64,000 nt of DNA from Scortum barcoo (taxonomy: Eukaryota; Chordata; Actinopteri; Centrarchiformes; Terapontidae). The notes under the pieces were generated by a model. That model was not told where the DNA came from, did no database searches, and was given only the letters and a program-made list of their open reading frames with translations. Below, piece after piece: positions 38,546 through 50,459 of the stretch (position 1 is the stretch's first letter; each line of letters opens with the position of its first letter). Position numbers and translations under genes: made by a program. The DNA lies in the NCBI GenBank assembly GCA_023238725.1, contig CM041545.1, positions 19,063,501 to 19,127,500 on the forward strand, given 5' to 3'.

Positions 38546-39831
38546 AAAAATTATCTCCCCTATTATGTTATGGTACTTTCACATGGTACAATGATGGAAT
38601 GTAACAAGTGCTGTGCTTTAGTACTATATAATAGTACTTTTTTAGTCAATTACAGATTCAGACAGCACAGCAAAATAGTTTTCCTTTAATTTGTCAGCTG
38701 TCTATATATCATACAGTCTATGAAGCTATAAAAAAAGAGAAAAGAAAAACAACACTAAGGATAAGATCTCTGTAAAATAGGCACTCCTCTAAAATACTCA
38801 AACACCACGCATGACTGCAAAAGTTACGAACTGTGAAGAGATTCTCACTGAGCCGTGATGAAGTCAGTTAGGCTGTCCAAAAGAGGCGCGCTTAAAAAAA
38901 AAAAAACTAAATGAATCAAAGCTCCGGGAAACACTGGGCAGTTTCACGTTTCATTTTACCCTAAACCACACCGCAGTGTGGGATGTTGTCATTCTGCTGG
39001 CTTCAGACCTGCCGGCTCTCTCTCCACGATGCACTCTCCCAAAGATGGTCCAGAACATTATTTTGGCAAACAGAACAGAAAAAACAGAAAAAACAGGCAG
39101 CTCGAGCTTTACCGTTGCTGTTTGTTCCATTTCAAACTAGCCGACTCATTTTTCTCCCCTTGCAGCAGCTGACAGAGCACTTCTCTGAATGTGACCTGGA
39201 TAAAAACCTGCAGAATGTCACACATGATCCCCGATGCAAGAACAGTGTACTTTCCCCATATATGTCTGTCACCAATCACGTTCTTCCAGTAAAGACCTAA
39301 AAGCTAAATTAGCTTTTGCAAGTGGCCTAATGAATCAACGCTGCCTACATACAATTAAAACATCATGCTGAAAAAAAACCCCATCAGGATCATCTGTACT
39401 TTCTTTCTGGAACATTTACATAATAGTACTCTATTAAAACCTATTAAAACCCTATTAAAACATGAATACACAAGCATTGCCTAGTTGTGATAAATGTTGA
39501 TTTTATTCTGCATCTCCTCCCTCAGCCATGCAGTCCCCCTGAACAGTCAATATAAGAGTCCATATTAGTATTTAGGGCTTGTAATGAGTAAAACATTGCA
39601 AGCGACACTGACTCTCGTCTCAAAACCAGAAAACAGAGCCAACATTATGACGCTCGAACTGGAAAATGACTTGACTCGCTCTGCAGAGAATCAGCTACTC
39701 GAGCATGTAAAATAGATCACCCGTAGGATAAGCATCTGTATGTGGCAGCGCCGTCAACAAACCAAATACACACATTACCAGTTCGTTAGAGGCTGAAGCT
39801 GTTTAGATCTAACAGGACAGCCATGCGATCA

Positions 39832-40198
39832 TCTTTCCTGCTTGAAGGTTTATAACATTTGGTTTAAACTGTTTCTTCACCTTTTCTGCACCTTGTTGAG
39901 AAGCTCGAACAGCAGCGATGAAATCCAACAGCGCAAAAATACTGCAGCCTCCAAATAAATCACAATAAAGTTGCATCAGCACGTCATCAGAAGCAAATGT
40001 GGATTCAAACTTCAACCAATAAACCAATAAATAACCCAGACCAATATTAGTTTATCCCAAAATATCAGCATCGACATATATGAAACAAGAAACTGCAGTA
40101 AACCTTAGACAGACAGATTGAGGTAATTTAAGTCCCTCTTAGCACAAACATTGGTCACATCTCTTTAACTACCAAATTTAAAGGACCCAAATCACCAA
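39832..40198. repeat. Direct duplication, copy B
   Basis: Partner of 38151-38545. On the minus strand it is open for 72 codons from 40027 and contains ALLDFIAAVRASQQGAEKV; copy A encodes the related ALLNFIAAVRAFQRGAEKV in an equivalent frame. Confidence 0.85.
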
Positions 40199-40354
40199 TG
40201 ATCATCTATGTTATCGATAAACAAACACACTCAGATCAAAACCCCTTAAACATAAAAAAAAGATCATTTAAACCCTTATTAAAGCAGGACTGTTGTATCA
40301 GAATAACTTCAGGTGCTTATCAGAATAAACAAGCAGGTGAGTACAAATATAAAC

Positions 40355-40676
40355 ACACTGATGGGATGTAACTGAGTACATTTACTCTGTAAAGCACTGA
40401 CATTAAGTACAATTTTACTTAATACTTCTATTCCAACACAATTACTTGACAGCTTTAGTTACTTTAGACTATTAACACAACAAATAAAGTAAATACAGAC
40501 TGATAAAGTTTAAGTTAAAAACCCTTTACCTGCTGCAACATTAACATGATGCACGCTTTAATAAATGACTAACTGTAATCCAATAATGAACTTTTGCAGG
40601 ACTTTTACTTGTTTACATTGTAGTATTAGTACTTTTACTCAAATAATAAACTGATTACTTCTACCAGCACAGTTTA
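40355..40676 (+). repeat. GTACTTTTACT-type dispersed repeat (full-length-like copy)
   Basis: Begins GGGATGTAACTGAGTACATT and ends TAGTACTTTTACTC with ATTACTTCTACCAGCAC. Middle blocks TTGACAGCTTTAGTTACTTT and CTGCTGCAACATTAACATGA match a very common teleost non-autonomous repeat whose ends read GTGG(T)GGAA...TTCTTCCACCACTG-like. It lies just left of the satellite. Confidence 0.65.
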
Positions 40677-40774
40677 AACCTCTCTATCACACCTGTCGAT
40701 GGAGCAGATCGATACTTCAGAATCAATTCAGTGTATTGATCTCTGACAGTTTGGCTGCTTTTCACTGCAGATCC

Positions 40775-40776
<2 letters not shown>

Positions 40777-40814
<38 letters not shown>
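40777..40814 (+). repeat. (ATT)n microsatellite
   Basis: About 12-13 uninterrupted ATT units. Confidence 0.95.
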
Positions 40815-40817
<3 letters not shown>

Positions 40818-40865
40818 CGTCTGTGTAGGGCTTACTGTAACTGCTGTGTGTTACTGCATGAGTCA

Positions 40866-40904
40866 ACAACAACAACAACAACAACACACACACACACACA
40901 CACA
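40866..40904 (+). repeat. Compound (CAA)n(CA)n microsatellite
   Basis: Seven or so CAA units run directly into about nine CA units; a second short CA tract is at 40961-40974. Confidence 0.9.
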
Positions 40905-41064
40905 TTGAACTTACTCAGCCTGCAGTCCTCTGATGTGCTGCCTTTGTCTTTGTAGTCCAACACACACACACACACCGAGTGTATCCAAGTCACGTAACCA
41001 CTCACAGCTCAGTAACTAAATAACTAAGTAACTGCGGGCGGTGTGTGAACAGAAGTACCGTTAC

Positions 41065-41300
41065 TTTGTCATCTGTCCGCTCAGCTGCCCTCCCGTCGTC
41101 TTCTCATCTTCTCCGGACTCTGAGCGCGGCTCAAACCGGAGCAGCTGACTGCCCCGACTGTGAGAGGATGGTATAAAAAGATGGTGGTGGTGGTGGATGT
41201 AATGAGGGAGGAGCTGGACGCCTCCAGTTCGCTTTTCAGCCTCTGATTCGGGCTCTACTTCTTCCGTGTTTGACGCGGAAGCTTTTTTTTCTCTTTTTTT
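41065..41300 (-). promoter_or_regulatory. jak2: GC-rich candidate jak2 promoter and 5' UTR exon
   Basis: This is the only GC/CpG-richer island between the jak2 coding start and the satellite. Read on the minus strand it ends ATGACAAA then GTAACGG, an acceptable splice donor (exon end at 41065). A spliced 5' UTR exon is required by the acceptor before the jak2 ATG. A TATAAAA motif on the plus strand at 41173 points the other way, so assignment and strand are uncertain. Confidence 0.3.
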
Positions 41301-41370
41301 CTTTTTACACTGGTAATTCCCAAAGTTCCGAAAGAAACGTGAAACCCCTGAACACAACACGCAGAGACAG

Positions 41371-44300
41371 TGACGAGTACTGTTAGAGTACTTTATACTG
41401 TGTACTTTTACTTTACTGTAGTACTGTAGTACTTTATACTTTGTTTTTACTACTGTACTTTATAGTACTTTATACTGTACTTTTACTTTACTGTAGTACT
41501 TTATAGTACTTTATACTGTGTACTTTTACTTTACTGTAGTACTGTTAGAGTACTTTATACTGTACTTTTACTGTACTTTTACTGTACTTTTACTGTACTG
41601 TTAGAGTACTTTATACTGTACTGTACTTTTACTGTAGTACTGTTAGAGTACTTTATACTGTACTTTTACTTTACTGTAGTACTGTTATAGAGTACTTTAT
41701 ACTGTACTTTTACTGTAGTACTGTTAGAGTACTTTATACTGTTACTGTACTGTTAGAGTACTTTATACTGTACTTTATACTGTACTTTTACTGTTAGAGT
41801 ACTTTATACTGTGTACTTTTACTGTAGTACTGTTACTGTTAGAGTGCTGTTTACTGTACTTTATACTGTGTACTTTTACTTTACTGTGTAGTACTGTTAG
41901 AGTACTTTATACTGTTTTTACTGTACTTTTACTTTACTGTGTACTGTTGTACTTTTACTGTACTGTTAGAGTACTTTATACTGTGTGCTACTTTTATTTT
42001 ACTGTACTTTTACTGTACTGTGTTACTGTACTGTTAGAGTACTTTATACTGTGTACTTTTACTTTACTGTAGTACTGTTAGAGTACTTTATGTGTACTGT
42101 GTACTTTTATGTTGACTGTACTTTTACTGTACTGTTAGAGTACTTTATACTGTGTACTTTGCTACTGTAGTACTGTTAGAGTACTTTATACTGTGTACTT
42201 TTACTTTATACTGTACTGTTGTACTGTGCTACTGTACTGTTAGAGTACTTTATACTTTGTACTTTTACTGTACTGTTGCTATTCTGTACTGTTAGAGTAC
42301 TTTATACTGTACTTTTACTGTGTACTAGTGTACTGTTGGTGCTTTTGCCTGTGTGCTACTGTGTGCTTTTACTGTGGTACTGTATGCATGCTTTTTACTG
42401 TACTGTGTAGGTACTGCTTTATACTGTGGTGCTTTATACTGTGTGCTGTACTGTACTTTACTAGTGCTTTTAGTACTTTTGCTGTGTGCTTTATACTGTG
42501 TACTTTTTTTGCTGTGTACTGTAGTACTACTGTTAGAGTACTTTATACTGTGCTTTTACTGTTACTACTTTACTGTAGTACTGTTAGAGTACTTTATACT
42601 GTGTACTTTTACTGTAGTACTGTTAGAGTACTTTATACTGTGTACTTTTACTTTATACTGTAGTACTGTTAGAGTACTTTATACTGTACTTTTACTTTAC
42701 TGTACTGTTACTATACTGTTTTAGTACTGTACTGTTATAGAGTACTTTATACTGTGTACTGTGTACTTTTACTTTATACTTTATACTGTACTTTTACTTT
42801 AGTACTGTTAGAGTACTTTTATACTGTGTACTTTTACTTTACTGTAGTACTGTTAGAGTAGTACTTTATACTGTGTACTTTTACTTTACTGTACTTTATA
42901 CTGTACTTTACTACTGTTAGAGTACTTTATACTGTACTACTGTACTTTTACTGTACTTTTACTTTAGAGTACTACTTATACTGTACTGTTAGGTACTGTA
43001 CTGTGACTGTTAGAGTACTTTATACTGTTGTAGTACTTTTACTTTATACTGTACTTTTACTTTACTGTAGTACTGTTAGAGTACTTTTATACTGTGTACT
43101 TTTACTGTAGTATTGCTTTACTTTTACTGTACTGTTAGAGTACTTTATACTGTGTACTTTTACTTTACTGTAGTACTGTTAGAGTACTTTATACTTTGTA
43201 CTTTTACTGTAGTACTGTTAGAGTATTTTATACTTTACTTTTACTGTTGTTAGAGTACTGTTACTTTATACTGTACTTTTACTTTACTGTACTGTTAGAG
43301 TACTTTATACTTTGTACTGTAGTACTTTAGAGTATTTTAGAGTACTTTATACTGTGTACTTTTACTGTAGTACTGTTAGAGTACTTTATACTGTTATACT
43401 GTACTTTTACTGTACTGTTTACTGTACTTTATACTGTGTACTTTTACTTTAGAGTACTTTATACTGTTACTTTTGTGTACTTTTACTGTACTTTACTGTA
43501 GTACTGTTAGAGTACTTTATACTGTGTAGTACTTTTACTGTAGTACTGTTAGAGTACTTTATACTTTGTACTTTTACTGTAGTACTGTTAGAGTACTTTA
43601 TACTGTTACTTTGTAGTACCTTTGTTTTAGGTGCTTTTACTTTTACTGTAGTACTGTTAGAGTACTTTATACTTTGTACTGTAGTACTTTACTTTGTGTG
43701 TGCTTTACTTTTGTACTACTACTGTGCTGTACTGTACTATAGTTAGTACTTTATACTTTGTACTTTGCTGTGTACTTGTAGTGTAGTACTTTTATACTGT
43801 AGCTACTGTTAGAGTACTTTATACTGTACTTTACTGTACTTTACTGTACTGTAGTACTTTACTGTACTATGTAGTACTGTTAGAGTACTTTATACTGTAC
43901 TTTTACTTTTACTGTAGTACTGTTAGAGTACTTTATACTGTGTACTTTACTGTAGTACTGTTAGAGTACTTTTTTATACTGTGTACTTTTACTGTACTGT
44001 AGTACTTTATATTGTACTGTAGTAGTTAGTACTTTATACTGTACTTTTACTTTACTGTTACTGTAGTACTGTTAGAGTACTTTATACTGTGTACTTTTAC
44101 TAGTACTGTTAGAGTACTTTATACTGTACTTTTACTGTAGTACTGTTAGAGTACTTTTATACTGTGTACTTTTTTACTGTGTACTGTACTGTTAGAGTAC
44201 TTTATAGTACTGCTTTATACTTTTACTGTAGTATTGTTAGAGTACTTTATACTGTGTACTTTTTCTGTAGTACTGTTAGAGTACTTTATACTGTACTTTT

Positions 44301-44800
44301 ACTTTACTGTAGTACTGTTATAGTACTTTATACTGTACTTTTACTTTACTGTAGTACTTTATACTGTACTTTATACTTTACTGTAGTACTTTAGAGTACT
44401 TTACTGTACTTTTACTGTTACTTTATGTACTTTTACTTTACTGTACTTTATAGTACTTTATACTGTGTACTTTTACTTTACTGTAGTACTTTTACTGTTA
44501 GAGTACTTTATACTGTGTACTTTTACTTTACTGTAGTACTGTTATACTTTATACTGTACTGTTACTTAGTACTGAGTACTTTATACTGTGTACTTTTACT
44601 TTACTGTAGTACTGTTATACTTTATACTGTACTTTTACTGTACTGTTAGAGTACTTTATACTTTGTACTTTACTACTGTTACTGTAGTACTGTTAGAGTA
44701 GTACTTTTACCGTACTTTGTACTGTTTACTTTTACTTTACTACTGTATAGTACTGTTTACTGTGTACTGTTTACTGTATACTACTGTATACTACTGTATA
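41371..44800 (+). repeat. GTAC-rich minisatellite array of 33-44 bp units
   Basis: About 3.4 kb is built from variants of TTAGAGTACTTTATACTGTG joined to TACTTTTACTTTACTGTAG and TACTG. The full unit is about 44 bp; shorter versions of about 33-37 bp lack TGTG or one TTTACT. GTAC (an RsaI site) recurs several times per unit. The plus strand has T-rich composition and almost no stop codons in one frame, so long artefact frames rich in Leu, Tyr, Val and Cys appear. No gene is present. Confidence 0.95.
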
Positions 44801-45260
44801 TGCTGTGTACTGCTATTTCACTTTAATATTGTGACATGTACTGTTATAGTACTGTATTTTGGTACTGTATACTGTGTACTTTTACTATAGTACAGTGTTG
44901 TAATATGAAAAGTATAGTTACAGTACTGTTTACTGTGTACTTTTACTTTACTTTAGTACAGTACTGTAATGTGACAAGTACTGTTATTGGACTATTTAAT
45001 GGTAATTTTACTTTACTTGAGAACAAGGTTGTAATGTAACAATACTCTTTTTAGTACTACTGAATAGTAAATTTACTTTACTCAAGTATTGTGGAATGTA
45101 CCAAGTGCTGTGCTTGAGTACTATTTTATGGTACTTTTAGTTTACTTGAGTACAGTGGTTGAATGTAACATGCAGAGTTTAGTGCTATTTAATGGTAGTT
45201 TTTTAGTCAATTACAGATTTGGATGCTCAAAGTAACTAATTACATTTACTCAAATACTGC
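44800..45260 (+). repeat. Diverged 75-85 bp units at the satellite edge
   Basis: About five degenerate units share a TACTTTTACTTTACTT block, AGTACAGTG and TGTAATGTAACAAGTACTG. They grade from the satellite into the dispersed repeat: near 45153 GTACAGTGGTTGAATGTAAC resembles that repeat's terminus, and its other end (GGATCTGAATACTTCTTCTA) lies near 45559-45590. Confidence 0.7.
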
Positions 45261-46987
45261 ACTGTACAGTTATGTGTACACACACTTGGAATTTGATTCA
45301 TTCCTGTGGGGAAAAAACACACAAGCTACCCTGTAGATAAGGTATATAAAATAATTGAAAGTAGTTCCAACTTTACCAAATGCAACATTTGAAAATAATG
45401 TGACAATTAAAACAGGAGCTATATTTGCTGTAGTGAGTTCACTTTGAGTACATTTTGCTGATAATATTTCCAACACAGAAACATCTTTAAAAAAGGTCTT
45501 TTACTTACTATGCTGGAGAGTATTTATATTGGTCCACTGCAACTTGTACTTAAGTCAAGGATCTGAATACTTCTTCTACTACTGCACTAAGCACAATACA
45601 CAACAAAAACACAATATTTACACGTGCATATACATACGTGTAGGTACTGTTAAATCATGAATAGTCCCTTGAAGTTACTAACCCACAGGTGTACCTTAAT
45701 ATAAAGGTGAACAGGAGATCTAAGAATTCATTAAAACATCTGTCTGGATCTTTTCCAAGTGAAAAGTATTATTTATTTCTTTTTTTACTTTTTGATTTGC
45801 CAATAACTCAGACCTTTATGGTTATGTTTATTTTTTCCTTTCATTGTGCAGATGTAGCTTAATATTAAAACTAAGCATCGCACATGGAGAACATTTCATT
45901 AAAAGTGAGTGTCGTGATTCATATGTAGGAAATAAAATAAATGCAAAGCAGGAAGTTGTCATGTCAAACAGTATTTCTTTCAGAGGACTTACGGGAGTAA
46001 AAGAACAGTTTGACATTTTCAAAGAGAATCTGCTGCTCACAGGTTTTGCCTTGACACATTTATTGGCTCTGTTAAATGATTGTGAACACTGCCGGAGCCT
46101 CAGCCAGAGCTCCAGGCACACATAAATGGTAAAAAGACAAACAAAGCATTGTGGGAGAAGAGTGCAGGCACAACCAAAAGATTTTCTCTAGCATGCGCAA
46201 AGATGTTCGAGTCATTTTAGACTGCGCAGAAATCATTTTAGAGATTCCTCAAGCTCAAGTATTCTATAAAGGGAGTTGTGCGTGTGGATCAAAAACTGTC
46301 CTGCAGACCTGTTAGAGAGAGTCAACAATGACATGACTGGATAACAGGAAGTCATATTTGCACAAGAAGAAGGGGATTTACTGCAAGGAAAAAAAGTTTG
46401 GCTCAGCACATATAAATAAATATCCCTGTCACGCTTCACTTCTTGACCCCTATGTGCAGCCTGTCAATACTTTCCTACTTGAAGCTGGTGCAGTTGGCAG
46501 CTGCTGCATGCTTTAGTGTCAAAAAGGCTTTGAGCAAACAAATGCAGCACATTTTCCTGGGAAAAAGGTCAAAATTTCATCCTGATAAAATGTGGGAAAA
46601 TGTTCAAAGACCGTAATTTCCTCTTATTTTTGCCCATTTTACTCCTACCATCACCTTGTATTTTGAATTGACAGCACATTGTGTAACCTGGAGAGCTGAA
46701 CGCAGGTGTTTTTGGACATGGCCCCTTTGATCCTATCATATCAGATAAACATATCTGTGTTTTAGCTGGTGTGGACTTTTTTTTGGGGGGTCTTTGAAGC
46801 TCATCCAACTAGTGATTATCCTCACATGCTTTTTCCGTTGGATTAATCCAGTGAATACATGTTTTGTGTGCAGCCTCGAGGGTTATTTTTGATGGAGCTG
46901 CTAAAATTTTGCCTGGAGAACAGAGAAGTTGGATGAGTCATGTTCAGTGGATTATTGTAGATTACTGCGACTTCTGTCTCTCTTCAG
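45261..46987. other. Non-coding stretch
   Basis: Contains the right part of the dispersed GTACTTTTACT-type repeat to about 45590. The rest is single-copy-looking AT-rich DNA. No gene recognised. Confidence 0.5.
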
Positions 46988-47134
46988 GTGGTTCCTGTTG
47001 ACCGACCTCAGTCTCATCTCCACTTTATCAGCGTTGGGATGCAGAACAAGTCGTGCATCTGGTTGAGTAACAGAAGTTGTTGAGCAACTGTTTCTCCAGA
47101 AGAGTCTCCTCTGGTATGAAAGGAAATACATTAG
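46988..47134 (+). other. Possible 5' UTR exon of the ZBTB gene
   Basis: A pyrimidine-rich acceptor (TGTCTCTCTTCAG) and a perfect donor (ATTAG then GTGAGT) delimit 147 bp of slightly GC-richer DNA on the same strand as, and 1.5 kb before, the first ZBTB coding exon, which itself starts with an acceptor. The frame contains stops, consistent with UTR. Only splice motifs support it. Confidence 0.3.
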
Positions 47135-48670
47135 GTGAGTTTGCTTTGCTCCTCTGTTTGATTTGCAAGTATTTGGACTGGCTCTTTTAAGGCAGGATGT
47201 ATTTTTGGGACAGCTGCTGGAAACTAAAGAATACGGCCTCTGTGCGGTGTCCCGAGTTATTTCAGTGCCTTCATCCACCCAACTTTTCAGGGTGCTGAAG
47301 GATATACGTGGAGTGTTTTTAGATAGTGTCCCTTTTACATTCAATAATAAAAAGAAAATGTTTTGTATTATTGTGCTCTTGGTAATTGAACCCAGTTGTC
47401 AGCAACTCTTGTTTTTTTCTATTGACACAGCTGCTTTTGTTCTCTTCTGAATGTAATCGAGTGCATGTGAGTCTAAACTGACCATATTTTTGGGAAATTG
47501 AGGACATTTCAATTAACATTTTGCATATGAGCTGAAAGTGAAGTTCTGACTTTAGTTCTTCACATAAAACAAAGTGGGCAAAACAGGCTCCCAGACAGGC
47601 CTTGAGAGAAACAACACAATGACATCCCCCAGAGGCCAGCTAGGATGGTCATCTGTTTACAGGAAGTCACTTGAACAACAGCCAAGAGAGACATGGATTT
47701 TCATGCACTTTTGCGGATTTTTGCTTTCCAAAACCAACATATAAGTAATATTTAACATTTAATTTCTGTCTTCATGTTAAGACCTTTGCTCTGTCAGCTC
47801 CATGGCAGTTATTTTAGTTTTATAATCAACCCTAGGGTCTCCAAACCTTAACTTCTAGGGCCTCTCAGATGAGTAACAAAACCTCTCTTAATAAACATGT
47901 TTCTGTACCACACTGATTAAGATAAACACCAGTCAGTTAAATTCACTCTATTGCATTGCAGACACAGTCCACAGAAGAAAAGATAAAAAAAAACATATAA
48001 TGGAGTATAAAAATGTGTAATTTATTCATGCATGTTGCATATTGCATTACTTTAGTGTGCTACTTCCTTTAGGAAAGACTAAAACTGGTCAAACCTTACA
48101 ATATTATCTCAGTATTGATGCCTTTGTGAAAACCCTGGTGAAATGACGGCACTGAAGGAGTTAATTAATTCATGCACTCCTGCGCAACGCTCACACTGCT
48201 GTCTAAATTGAAGATCCTCAGCAGAAAGCCGGAGGAAGTCGGAGTGACCGTTGCATCACAGCTGAAAGATATAGCTCATCCTTCTGCACCACTTCTGAGA
48301 AGCACCTAAATGCCTTTTTTGTTTCTGTCAACAACTGTGTTAAACTGACTGGATTTTACTGACTGCAGTCCAAAGATTTTGCAAAATTTTTTAATTGCAA
48401 ACCACCTGGTAATAATGATGAAGCAGTGAGGTAGTTTTATTTGGTTGTAAATCAGTGGGTATATGTTTGTAGTTTCATCAAAACTTTTATCATGTTTAAA
48501 TTTTCAAAAAATGTACTCACACTGTTCAAGTAGCACAAAAGGCCCATAAGGCAGCTCAGTGAAAAACAGTTGTGCAATAATAAATCTAATCTATGCAGGT
48601 CACAGCTTTTCTGTTTCCACACTCTAACAAAATGTGCACCAAATGTTCTTTTAAATGCAGACGGACCATC

Positions 48671-50333
48671 ATGTCAAGCTCCACTGACACTCTACAGTTT
48701 CGTTTCCCTGCCCTCGGTGACTCCATCCTCAGCAGGATGAACACTCTGAGAGAGGAGCACCGCTTCTGTGATATCACCCTCCTCCTTGGGGGGCCAGAGG
48801 GCGCCGCTCTCCGGCCCTTCCATTTCTACGGTCACAGGGTGGTGCTTGCGGCGTCCTCGGACTTCCTGCGGGACCAATTCCTGCTCCATGAAGGCCGGGC
48901 CGAGCTGAGCGTAGGCGTCGTCTCCAGTGTGGAGGTCGGCGAGAGGCTTTTCCTGTCCTGCTACACCGGGCTCTTAGAGGTGCGTCATGATCAACTGCAC
49001 CTCTGAACTATTTAAAAATCTACCCCAGTGCAAAACTATTTTACAGCAGATTTGCTTTTAACTGCTCAATGAAGGTGGAAAATTTGCAAAACAGTGTGAG
49101 GAAGATGAATGACAACATCAAGAGTACCAAAACAGAAATAAGGAACAAACAAATTGTCACAACAAGAGAGTGGATGTACCGCGATATGAAAGTTAAAGAT
49201 GAGACGACTTTACGCAGTGGTTCTAGTTCTGTTTTTGCATGTGGGTTTAAATTGTGCAATCAGATATTTTGGTAATTCACATCCATAATTAAAGTGTTTT
49301 TCTTGATCATTACTTTGCTTTTTTTCCTGCAGGTGCCTCTGAGAGAGCTGGTGAGCTACCTGACTGCAGCCAGCGCGCTTCAGATGAGTCAGGTGGTGGA
49401 GAGATGTGCTCAGGCCATCTCTCAGTTCCTCAGCCCGACGCTGTCTTCCTTAGAACTGGAGAGACAGGAAAAAGATGCAGCCAAGTCCAGCACCAGCATC
49501 CAGGGAGCGAGTTCCGAGGGGGGGGGGAGGTTGTGATTCAGTCGAGGGTTGGCCAAGGAGCCGAGGTGGACGGTCAAGAAATGGGGGAGGTCAGAGGTGA
49601 TGGCGGGGAGGTCACACCTAAAACAGAGGTATCTGAAGTTGTAGTGTGTTGCCTCACATCAGAGGAAAGTGGAGAAATCCCACGTGTCCACACAAACACC
49701 CCACTCTATCGAGATCACCACGTTACAGAGTTTAAGCTGCTCCCTCCTACAGCTGTCCAAGATGATGACTCCTCCACAGCCACAGGAATATCTACTCAGC
49801 ATGAACAGCCAGTAAGTAGTTCCCAGGACGAAGGGATAAAGGAAGAACAAGGAGACGAGGATGAGATGTTCTTACTGGCAGCTCAACTGCAAAAACGTGG
49901 GGAGCTGATGGACTCCGATCTATTAATGCTGCCACAGGATGGTGCTTCAGACAGCGTATTGGTCCAGAGGCCGTACCTGTGCAGGAGGTGTGACCGAGTC
50001 TTCCAGCACCTGGAGAGCTACGTGGGCCACCTGAAGGAGCACCGGCAGTTCTTGTGTTTGGTCTGTGGGAAAGGCTTCTCCCAGAAGAGCAACCTGACCC
50101 GCCACGTCCACGTCCACACCGGCGTCAAGCCCTTTCGATGCCCGCTGTGCCACAAGACGTTTTCCCAAAAAGCCACGCTGCAAGACCACCTCAATCTGCA
50201 CACAGGGGATAAGCCCCACAAGTGCAACTACTGTGCTGTGCACTTTGCACACAAGGCAGGTCTCAGGCGCCACCTGAAGGACATTCATGGTAACAGTAGC
50301 CTGCAGAACGTGCTGGAGGAAGCTGTGGACTGA
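48671..50333 (+). CDS. zbtb26: BTB/C2H2 zinc-finger protein, ZBTB26/ZBTB6-like, with frame break
   Basis: A nuclear transcription factor of the BTB-ZF class. Exon one (48671-48979, acceptor AAATGCAG before 48661) gives MSSSTDTLQFRFPALGDS and the BTB core REEHRFCDITLLL, HRVVLAASSDFLRDQF, LSCYTGLLE. Exon two starts at 49333 (VPLRELVSYLTAAS). The frame then reaches ten Gs at 49518-49527 and meets TGA at 49534-49536; the fingers continue in the next frame to TGA at 50331-50333. Four C2H2 fingers follow: YLCRRCDRVF, FLCLVCGKGFSQKSNLTRH, FRCPLCHKTFSQKATLQDH and HKCNYCAVHFAHKAGLRRH, with TGDKPHKCNYC and NLHTGDKPHK linkers typical of ZBTB26. The intact frame would be about 436 aa, normal for the family. 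The break looks like a one-base homopolymer loss, either assembly error or real mutation. ZBTB6 is the main alternative name. Confidence 0.85.
49518..49527 (+). other. Ten-G run at the ZBTB frame break
   Basis: GTTCCGA is followed by ten Gs and AGGTTGTGA. Upstream BTB frame and downstream finger frame differ by one base exactly here; a run of eleven (or eight) Gs would keep one frame. Confidence 0.8.
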
Positions 50334-50451
50334 TGATAAAGAGGCAGTTTTAGTGCAAGATTAGTTAAAACAGTTGGCCTGAATAGTTTCTATATGAATT
50401 TGGGACTAAGTTGACAGTTGAAAAATGACACATTACTGTGACATGTAGGGT

Positions 50452-50457
50452 AATAAA
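50452..50457 (+). terminator. Candidate ZBTB polyadenylation signal
   Basis: AATAAA about 120 bp after the stop codon, first plus-strand canonical signal. Confidence 0.5.
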
Positions 50458-50459
50458 GA

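Larger units (their letters stand above)
29560..41064. other. Long non-coding stretch upstream of the first jak2 coding exon
   Basis: Because the first jak2 coding exon begins with an acceptor 3 nt before its ATG, at least one 5' UTR exon must lie at higher coordinates, so much of this 11.5 kb is probably intron. It holds repeat copies (29740, 30890, 35680, 40355), a direct duplication (38151/39832), microsatellites, and one open frame with a transmembrane segment (33632-33832). No other gene was recognised. Confidence 0.5.

Noticed and set aside
41325..41355. Possible interferon-response (ISRE-like) element near the candidate jak2 promoter
   Set aside because: GAAAGAAACGTGAAACC has the wrong spacing for the GAAANNGAAA consensus.
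41985..44649. Several long open frames rich in Leu/Tyr/Val/Cys
   Set aside because: They are translations of the minisatellite; the unit simply lacks stops in some frames.
41371..44800. Regular short repeats that might suggest a CRISPR array
   Set aside because: Units abut without unique spacers, vary in length, and the DNA is vertebrate.
49947..50288. Minus-strand frames opposite the zinc fingers
   Set aside because: Antisense shadow of the ZBTB finger exon.
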